This document shows positions 6,799 through 10,659 of a stretch of 10,659 bases of DNA, one piece after another. The DNA lies in NCBI GenBank assembly GCA_964344335.1, contig CAYFMW010000033.1, positions 1 through 10,659 on the forward strand, in the 5' to 3' direction. Positions within the stretch are counted from its first letter, which is position 1. Every line of letters begins with the position of its first letter. Both the position numbers and the translations under genes were made by a program. The stretch comes from RUG11894 sp964344335. Its GTDB lineage: Bacteria; Bacillota; Clostridia; Peptostreptococcales; Anaerovoracaceae. The notes beneath the pieces were generated by a model. It was not told where the DNA came from. It saw nothing but the letters and a program-made list of their open reading frames with translations, and made no database searches.

Positions 6799-7424
6799 TA
6801 TTCTATCTTATCGACCTGGTCGTACTCCAGCTCGACGGGCGTCGCCCGCCCGAACATCTCGACCCTGGCCTTTATTGTCTGCTTGTCGGGGTTAACCTCG
6901 TCGACGCTTGCGACAAAGCCCTTGAAGGGGCCAGTGATGACCCTTACGCTGTCGCCGACATTGATGTCCATCTCGATGATGGTCTTCTCTATGCCCATGC
7001 GGCGAATCTCTTCGTCCGACAGAGGTATGGGCTCGGAACCGTGACCCACGAAACCGGTAACGCCCTGGGTGTTTCTGACCAGGTACCAGGATTCGTTGGT
7101 GACTATCATCTTAACTATAACATAGCCGGGGAACATCTTGCGTTCCTTGCTCTTTCCGGTATCGCGGTCGTATACGAGCTCCGTCGGGACCTCCACCTTG
7201 AGCACGAGGTCCTGCATGCCGCGGCTCTCCACGAGCTTTTCGAGGTTGACTTTAACCTTGTTCTCGTGACCGGAGTATGTATGCACCACATACCACTTGG
7301 GGTCCTTGCTCCTTATCATGTAGCCGGCGGGGATCTCCTCGGCCTCATGCACGGCCGCCGCTATCGTTTTCTTGTTCTTGAGCTCCTCGGCGCTATGTTT
7401 TTCTTTCAGATCGTCTCTGGGCAT
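6798..7424 (-). CDS. nusG: Transcription elongation/pausing factor NusG
   Basis: NusG binds the clamp of RNA polymerase through its N-terminal NGN domain and contacts Rho or ribosomal protein S10 through its C-terminal KOW domain. The 208-residue product shows the NGN domain from about residue 43 (WYVVHTYSGHENKVKVNLEK, then KMFPGYVIVKM and NTQGVTGFVGHG). The KOW domain is at about 155-208 (VGDSVRVITGPFKGF, then EMFGRATPVELEYDQVDKI). About 39 residues precede the NGN domain beyond what Bacillus NusG has; they are charged and probably flexible. The upstream ATG is preferred because TAGGAG (7436-7431) lies six bases before it, overlapping the secE stop codon. Met36 is the alternative start. The gap to secE is nine bases, so translation is probably coupled. 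Confidence 0.98.
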   Translation of the reverse strand: MPRDDLKEKHSAEELKNKKTIAAAVHEAEEIPAGYMIRSKDPKWYVVHTYSGHENKVKVNLEKLVESRGMQDLVLKVEVPTELVYDRDTGKSKERKMFPGYVIVKMIVTNESWYLVRNTQGVTGFVGHGSEPIPLSDEEIRRMGIEKTIIEMDINVGDSVRVITGPFKGFVASVDEVNPDKQTIKARVEMFGRATPVELEYDQVDKIE

Positions 7425-7433
7425 CGTAAGCTC

Positions 7434-7652
7434 CTACATCGAAATCTTGAGAACCTTCTCAAGAAGCGTCAGGAATCCGGTGTCCAAAATCCAGAAAAAG
7501 AGCGCAAAGAAAGCGCACACCGCTATTACGACGAGCGTGTAGCGATATGTTTCCTTCGGGGTAGGCCAGGCTACCTTCTTAAGCTCGGACCTTACACCTT
7601 TGAAGTACTCAATAATTTTATTGGGTTTTTTGCCCTTTGCATCTGCAGCCAT
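7434..7652 (-). CDS. secE: Preprotein translocase subunit SecE
   Basis: Small essential membrane subunit that clamps SecY in the SecYEG protein-conducting channel. The 72-residue product is of the short, single-helix type usual in Gram-positive bacteria. A basic N-terminus and the conserved amphipathic cytoplasmic helix (YFKGVRSELKKVAWPTPKET, about residues 16-35) are followed by one transmembrane helix at about 39-60 (YTLVVIAVCAFFALFFWILD). The V-A-W-P-T motif is the family hallmark. The ATG is preceded by AGAGAGG. It lies 15 bases after rpmG, and its TAG stop is part of the nusG ribosome binding site. The rpmG-secE-nusG order is usual in Bacillota. Confidence 0.98.
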   Translation of the reverse strand: MAADAKGKKPNKIIEYFKGVRSELKKVAWPTPKETYRYTLVVIAVCAFFALFFWILDTGFLTLLEKVLKISM

Positions 7653-7667
7653 CTTTAGACCTCTCTC

Positions 7668-7829
7668 TTATTTGGTTTCTCTGTGAAGAGTCTGCTTCTT
7701 GCAGAACTTGCAGTACTTCTTCATCTCCAGGCGGCCCGTATTCGTCCTCTTGTTCTTGGTCGTATTGTAATTTCTCTGCTTGCACTCGGTGCAGGCGAGC
7801 ATCACTCTGACTCTTTGTTCGCTTGCCAT
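7668..7829 (-). CDS. rpmG: 50S ribosomal protein L33 (zinc-binding form)
   Basis: A 53-residue protein of the large ribosomal subunit near the E site. It begins MASEQRVRVMLACTECKQRN and continues with the conserved NYNTTKNKRTNTGRLEMKKY segment. It has two CxxC pairs, Cys13/Cys16 and Cys40/Cys43, which places it in the zinc-ribbon (C+) class rather than the zinc-free form that many bacteria switch to under zinc limitation. The end, KKQTLHRETK, is typical. The start ATG at 7829-7827 has AAGGAG (7841-7836) six bases upstream. It is the first gene of the cluster after the promoter at 7947-7919, behind a structured leader. Confidence 0.97.
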   Translation of the reverse strand: MASEQRVRVMLACTECKQRNYNTTKNKRTNTGRLEMKKYCKFCKKQTLHRETK

Positions 7830-7841
7830 TTCGTTCTCCTT

Positions 7842-7910
7842 AAAATCGCCCTCAAAGGGCGCAGTATCAACGCACTAAACACGCTTTCGCCCGATTCGGG
7901 GCGTAGCGTG
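7842..7910 (-). promoter_or_regulatory. Structured 5' leader of the rpmG-secE-nusG-ribosomal cluster
   Basis: Two hairpins lie between the promoter and rpmG. Hairpin A is CACGCT/AGCGTG (7910-7905 with 7885-7880), enclosing CGCCC/GGGCG (7903-7899 with 7892-7888) and a six-base loop. Hairpin B is CGCCCT-TTG-AGGGCG (7861-7847), followed by TTTT (7845-7842) immediately before the AAGGAG Shine-Dalgarno. Hairpin B therefore looks like an intrinsic terminator placed on the ribosome binding site. I do not recognise a known leader family. Control of the first gene or of the whole operon is inference. Confidence 0.55.
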
Positions 7911-7918
7911 ACTGATAA

Positions 7919-7947
7919 ATAATATCTTACAAATCACCGTCTGTCAA
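7919..7947 (-). promoter_or_regulatory. Main promoter of the rpmG-to-rpoC cluster
   Basis: A near-consensus sigma-A promoter on the minus strand: -35 TTGACA at 7947-7942, a 17-base spacer and -10 TATTAT at 7924-7919, with an AT-rich region upstream. Initiation is expected at A7913 or G7912, giving an approximately 85-base leader before the rpmG start. It is the best promoter in the window and fits the high expression expected of these genes. Confidence 0.85.
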
Positions 7948-8008
7948 TCATTTTCAGCCTGTAATATTGCATTTTCAAGCATCCGAGCGCATCCTTTTAT
8001 TCGGATTT

Positions 8009-8030
8009 AAAAAGACCCGCTCGGGTCTCT
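8009..8030 (-). terminator. Short intrinsic terminator downstream of dtd
   Basis: AGACCC-GAGC-GGGTCT (8028-8013) forms a GC-rich 6-bp stem, extendable by a G-U and an A-T pair, followed by a run of T to 8009. It lies 124 bases beyond the dtd stop, ahead of the rpmG promoter. It could end dtd transcription or end a short transcript from the promoter-like sequence at 8068-8040. Confidence 0.6.
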
Positions 8031-8039
8031 CGCCCTGTT

Positions 8040-8068
8040 ATATTACGACTGCGCAGGTCAAAAAGCAA
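8040..8068 (-). promoter_or_regulatory. Possible upstream (tandem) promoter
   Basis: TTGCTT (8068-8063), a 17-base spacer and TAATAT (8045-8040) fit a sigma-A promoter on the minus strand. Transcription would start near 8033, only a few bases before the terminator hairpin at 8030-8009. It is either a tandem promoter for the ribosomal cluster with an attenuator, a source of a very short RNA, or a chance match. The rest of the gap from 8069 to 8153 is AT-rich and shows nothing I can assign. Confidence 0.4.
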
Positions 8069-8153
8069 TACCTTTTTGCAAAATTTATATCTTAAATTTT
8101 AAGGCGGTACTTAGAAACCCGGCCCCCGCTCAGGCAAAGCGCAAAGTCCGACG

Positions 8154-8600
8154 CTACAGCTCGGCGGAATCCAAAACGATGGTGAAGGGACCGTCGTTTA
8201 TCAGGCCGACCTTCATATAGGCACCGAATACACCCGTCTGCACATCAGGCACGGACTTGCGCGCTTCGGACACTATGTAATCGAACAGAGCACTCGCATG
8301 CCCGGGATTGCCCGCCCTCGTAAACGACGGTCTGTTGCCTTTTTTGCAGTCCGCATAGAGCGTAAACTGCGGCACGATCAGCAATGAGCCGCCCACATCC
8401 GCAAGCGCGAGGTTCGTCTTTCCGGCCTCGTCCTCGAAGATGCGCATGGCGCAGAGTTTTCTGAGCATCTTATCCGCAGTCTGCTCGTCGTCTTCCCCGC
8501 AGACTCCCACGAGGACCATAAAGCCCTTTTCTATCTCGGCGACCCTCTCGCCTTCGATATCCACATGCGCAGAAAGCACTCTCTGTATTACAAATTTCAT
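8154..8600 (-). CDS. dtd: D-aminoacyl-tRNA deacylase
   Basis: Dtd removes D-amino acids (and glycine wrongly attached to tRNA-Ala) from tRNA, working as a cytosolic homodimer. The 148-residue length is typical. It begins MKFVIQRVLSAHVDIEGE and contains the first active-site motif as PQFTLYAD (Pro77-Gln78-Phe79-Thr80) and the Gly-cisPro motif as NDGPFT near residues 134-139. Most Dtd proteins have Ser where Pro77 stands (SQFTL), so this is an unusual substitution next to the active site. The ATG has AGGAGGG (8614-8608) seven bases upstream. It is transcribed in the same direction as the ribosomal cluster but separated by a terminator and promoters, so it is probably a single-gene unit. Confidence 0.97.
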   Translation of the reverse strand: MKFVIQRVLSAHVDIEGERVAEIEKGFMVLVGVCGEDDEQTADKMLRKLCAMRIFEDEAGKTNLALADVGGSLLIVPQFTLYADCKKGNRPSFTRAGNPGHASALFDYIVSEARKSVPDVQTGVFGAYMKVGLINDGPFTIVLDSAEL

Positions 8601-8622
8601 TGTAATGCCCTCCTTTCGTAGA

Positions 8623-8631
8623 ATTGTACCA
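8623..8631 (-). promoter_or_regulatory. Possible extended -10 promoter of dtd
   Basis: TGGTACAAT (8631-8623) fits the extended -10 pattern TGnTAnAAT on the minus strand, without a recognisable -35. Transcription would begin near 8616, just before the dtd Shine-Dalgarno, so the leader would be very short. Confidence 0.35.
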
Positions 8632-8708
8632 CAAAGCGGCTCGGAGGAAAAATTTACAAAAGATTGACGAAAATTTTGTTAAGAGATTACAGAGATTTGA
8701 CTTTATTT

Positions 8709-8717
8709 TGCTATCAT
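8709..8717 (+). promoter_or_regulatory. Possible extended -10 promoter of the phospholipase C-like gene
   Basis: TGCTATCAT fits TGnTATnAT on the plus strand. A TTGACT at 8697-8702 is too close to serve as its -35. Initiation near 8724 would give a leader of about 40 bases that overlaps the inverted repeat at 8715-8747. Confidence 0.35.
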
Positions 8718-8747
8718 GTATTCGGGATAATTTATTTCAAATACATG
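8715..8747. repeat. Inverted repeat upstream of the phospholipase C-like gene
   Basis: CATGTATT (8715-8722) and AATACATG (8740-8747) are perfect 8-bp inverted arms, 25 bases centre to centre, in the gap between the divergent genes. The left arm overlaps the putative -10 and the right arm ends four bases before the ribosome binding site (AAGGGGTG, 8751-8758 on the plus strand). It could be an operator or an RNA hairpin. No regulator is encoded nearby. Confidence 0.45.
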
Positions 8748-8763
8748 TTGAAGGGGTGATTAT

Positions 8764-9372
8764 TTGAAAGCCGAAGACCATAAGCTGCTGGCGTCATGGC
8801 TGATTCAAAACGCCGGAGACCCCGTACTCGAAGAATACGCAAGGGAATTCCGTTGGGGAAGCGTGGCGCCGGACTACAATTATCTGACTTACCTGCACGG
8901 AAGTCTTCGTTGCAAAAATATCAACGGACACCATGCGGTAAACAGGATAAGCTTTATAATCAGACAGACGGAGAAACTGGAAAACAGCGTCTTATACGAC
9001 AGACTCAGTTTTTTCCGCATCGGGATTCTCATTCACTATCTTGCGGACTGCTTCACGCTCGCACACAACGAGGGCTTCCCCAAGAAGTTCAAGGAGCATA
9101 TGGAATACGAAGAAGAGCTGCATACGGAGATATGCAAGGCCCTCTCGGACGGAAGCGCGCCCACAGGCGGCTTCACTGTAAACCAAGCCTCGGACATCTT
9201 CAGAATTCATTTGAAATATTGCAGAGCCGAACAAGGTACGCAGAACGACATAAAAAACATAACATCCATATGCCTGAGTGTGGTGCGCCTGCTCTGCAGA
9301 GCCGCAGCCGCAAACGAATTGCATCTCAGTGGAGAGGCCTTGCCTCAACTGCAGAATCTTGGCGGAAAATAA
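8764..9372 (+). CDS. Zinc-dependent phospholipase C-like family protein
   Basis: A 202-residue protein resembling the zinc-dependent phospholipase C family. Probable metal ligands are His6, Asp37 (in GSVAPDYNY), His45, His91, Asp95 and His101 (in LIHYLADCFTLAHN), and His112 and Glu116. The spacings H-x3-D-x5-H and H-x3-E equal those of Bacillus cereus phospholipase C (His118/Asp122/His128 and His142/Glu146), so a multi-zinc site is probably intact. No signal peptide or membrane segment is seen, so unlike secreted toxins it should be cytosolic. Related uncharacterised proteins are common in anaerobic Bacillota; the substrate is unknown. The start is TTG with AAGGGGTG upstream, chosen because it places His6 near the N-terminus. 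It is transcribed divergently from dtd and ends at a bidirectional terminator. Base composition matches the core genes. Confidence 0.75.
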   Translation: MKAEDHKLLASWLIQNAGDPVLEEYAREFRWGSVAPDYNYLTYLHGSLRCKNINGHHAVNRISFIIRQTEKLENSVLYDRLSFFRIGILIHYLADCFTLAHNEGFPKKFKEHMEYEEELHTEICKALSDGSAPTGGFTVNQASDIFRIHLKYCRAEQGTQNDIKNITSICLSVVRLLCRAAAANELHLSGEALPQLQNLGGK

Positions 9373-9455
9373 AACCGGCACAAACGGAGTTCAACTTAGG
9401 GATTTGCGATAACAAGTAAATTTTTGACCGACTCTCTTCAAGCGGGGGCAAAAGT

Positions 9456-9500
9456 AAAGACTGCACCGAAGGATTAAACCTTTAGTGCAGTCTTTGTTTT
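9456..9500. terminator. Bidirectional terminator between convergent genes
   Basis: AAAGACTGCAC (9456-9466) and GTGCAGTCTTT (9485-9495) form a perfect 11-bp stem, with inner AAGG/CCTT pairs (9469-9472 with 9479-9482) and a six-base loop. On the plus strand it is followed by GTTTTGTCTTT; on the minus strand a TTTACTTTT tract follows. It can therefore end both the phospholipase C-like gene and the phospholipase D-like gene. The remaining gap at 9373-9455 holds nothing recognisable. Confidence 0.85.
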
Positions 9501-9517
9501 GTCTTTAAATATTTTAA

Positions 9518-10659
9518 CTACTGAAAAGCAATATTCTTGTATTCATCGGACTTTAAATCCTTAAATCCTTGTCCAAGTACTTGTGCTATTAAGCTGTAAT
9601 GATTGTCACATAAATCTTTAAAATCCTGTGGTTGATGATATTTAATATATGAAAGAATTGGTTTTACTCTTTTCGAAAACTTATCATGGCCAAGTAGAGC
9701 ACATATAACCGCGATGCCTTCAAAAATATACTGTTTATATATTATGCAAAACATTGCAATATTGTAAAGTATATCTATCGATTCTTCTTCGATCGCTTTC
9801 AAAGTTAAATTCTTGTACAATTCCCCAAATTCATCAGTTCTAAGAGAATTACAAAGGAAATTAAGTTCAGCAATAAGCTGCCTACCGTTATCACTCTTAA
9901 AAATATTCATTTTGACTGCGCGAATAATTTCGTTTTCCCAGAAAATTCTCTGATTAATTACGATTTCACTATCTTGTATATAGTAAATAGATTCTCCACG
10001 TGGACGGTAGTCTCCTCTATATGACAGCCAGTTAAATGAGCCTGCAATATGGATTTCATTATCAATAATAATTTCTTTTTCGTGTTTATTTCCTAAGTAA
10101 ACCAAGCAAACCATTGGAATTCCTTGATGATTTTTAACATCTAGTAATTCATTAACCAGATTACTTGATACTGGTCTTTTCTCGTTTTCTAGTGTATCGT
10201 TAAATCCCCAACCAATAATGATTCGAACATTCTTCAATGCAAGTTCTTTTAACTTTTTTATAAATTTTCTATCAACCACAGTTTCATTTATCCAGGGTGA
10301 TATAATAATGATTTGTTCTTTTGGTAATTCCAAGCTTTTCTCAAAAACAGGTTTTATATTCTTTCCCCTAAAAACTTTAATAAGCATTTGTCTCTGTTCT
10401 GTTGATTCTTCAATATTCTCAGACCTTGACTTAGTCAGTAGTTTTTTTATGTTGTTTGCTACACCAAAGAAATCTTCAGCTCTGTTTACTGATAACTTAG
10501 TAGCAGTATTGTTTTGAATAAAGTCAGCAATATCTGCTCTAAAGATACCTTTTGAATGATCCCAAATTCTACAAAATACTATATCTTCAACAACATCATA
10601 TACCCAAATCTCACTCATAAGTGTTTCATTCTTCTCTATTGTTTGTGCTGACACAAATG
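9518..10659 (-). CDS. Phospholipase D-like (single HKD) protein, probable nuclease, partial at window edge
   Basis: The frame is open to the right edge, so the N-terminus may lie outside; GTG at 10654 and ATG at 10618 are possible internal starts, but neither has a convincing ribosome binding site. Residue numbers here count from the GTG. A PLD-like domain spans about 113-240: the strand IIIISPWINE (115-124), the catalytic H-x-K-x4-D (His191, Lys193, Asp198), then GSFNW (205-209). Only one HKD motif is present, as in PLD nucleases that act as dimers. About 110 residues before the domain and 135 helical residues after it are unrecognised. The gene is only about one third G+C by eye, against a clearly higher value in the core genes, with different codon choice, which suggests horizontal acquisition. 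Known relatives with SPW and HKD motifs include nucleases and helicase-associated proteins of defence loci, but the family is uncertain and the partner genes would lie beyond the window. Confidence 0.75.
   Translation of the reverse strand, partial: FVSAQTIEKNETLMSEIWVYDVVEDIVFCRIWDHSKGIFRADIADFIQNNTATKLSVNRAEDFFGVANNIKKLLTKSRSENIEESTEQRQMLIKVFRGKNIKPVFEKSLELPKEQIIIISPWINETVVDRKFIKKLKELALKNVRIIIGWGFNDTLENEKRPVSSNLVNELLDVKNHQGIPMVCLVYLGNKHEKEIIIDNEIHIAGSFNWLSYRGDYRPRGESIYYIQDSEIVINQRIFWENEIIRAVKMNIFKSDNGRQLIAELNFLCNSLRTDEFGELYKNLTLKAIEEESIDILYNIAMFCIIYKQYIFEGIAVICALLGHDKFSKRVKPILSYIKYHQPQDFKDLCDNHYSLIAQVLGQGFKDLKSDEYKNIAFQ

Noticed and set aside
7653..7667. Expected tRNA-Trp between rpmG and secE, as in some bacteria
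   Set aside because: The gap is only 15 bases, so no tRNA is possible here.
8099..8110. AAGTACCGCC on the minus strand, resembling the T-box consensus near GGTACCGCG
   Set aside because: The TGG of the T-box core is missing, no specifier structure is visible, and the downstream genes are not aminoacyl-tRNA or amino-acid genes.
8697..8702. TTGACT as a -35 element for the phospholipase C-like gene
   Set aside because: The nearest -10-like sequences are at 9 or 23 bases, not a workable spacer.
9373..9455. Attachment site or tandem repeat at the composition boundary
   Set aside because: No direct repeat, tRNA fragment or inverted terminal repeat was seen around the boundary.

Overview
This window reads as a chromosomal segment of an anaerobic, Clostridia-like member of the Bacillota. 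The ribosomal-protein/RNA-polymerase gene order is the conserved bacterial one. RpoB resembles Bacillus-type beta more than the E. coli protein, without the large proteobacterial insertions. Shine-Dalgarno sequences are strong (AGGAGG-type), TTG starts occur, and two clear sigma-A promoters have 17-bp spacers. I cannot name the genus from the sequence.

Positions 1-7947 (minus strand) hold one continuous core cluster. Reading along the minus strand from a promoter at 7947-7919, the order is rpmG, secE, nusG, rplK, rplA, rplJ, rplL, rpoB and the first 114 codons of rpoC, which runs off the left edge. It encodes ribosomal protein L33, the SecE translocase subunit, the NusG elongation factor, the L11, L1, L10 and L7/L12 proteins of the ribosomal stalk regions, and the two large RNA polymerase subunits. 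RNA-level control is visible in several gaps: a structured rpmG leader, an rRNA-like L1 binding site between rplK and rplA, an L10 leader with two mutually exclusive hairpins before rplJ, and an attenuator hairpin plus an internal promoter between rplL and rpoB.

Positions 8009-8763 hold a separate minus-strand dtd gene (D-aminoacyl-tRNA deacylase). Downstream of it lie a promoter-like sequence and a short terminator hairpin. Between dtd and the next gene is a divergent promoter region with an inverted repeat.

Positions 8764-9372 (plus strand) encode a cytosolic zinc-dependent phospholipase C-like protein whose metal-ligand spacing matches the known family. A strong bidirectional terminator (9456-9500) separates it from the last gene.

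Positions 9518-10659 (minus strand) are much more AT-rich than the rest. They encode a single-HKD phospholipase D-like protein that is open at the right edge. It is the only part of the window that looks accessory or horizontally acquired, and a nuclease, possibly of a defence locus, is a reasonable but unproven reading. No rRNA, tRNA, CRISPR array or insertion sequence was seen.
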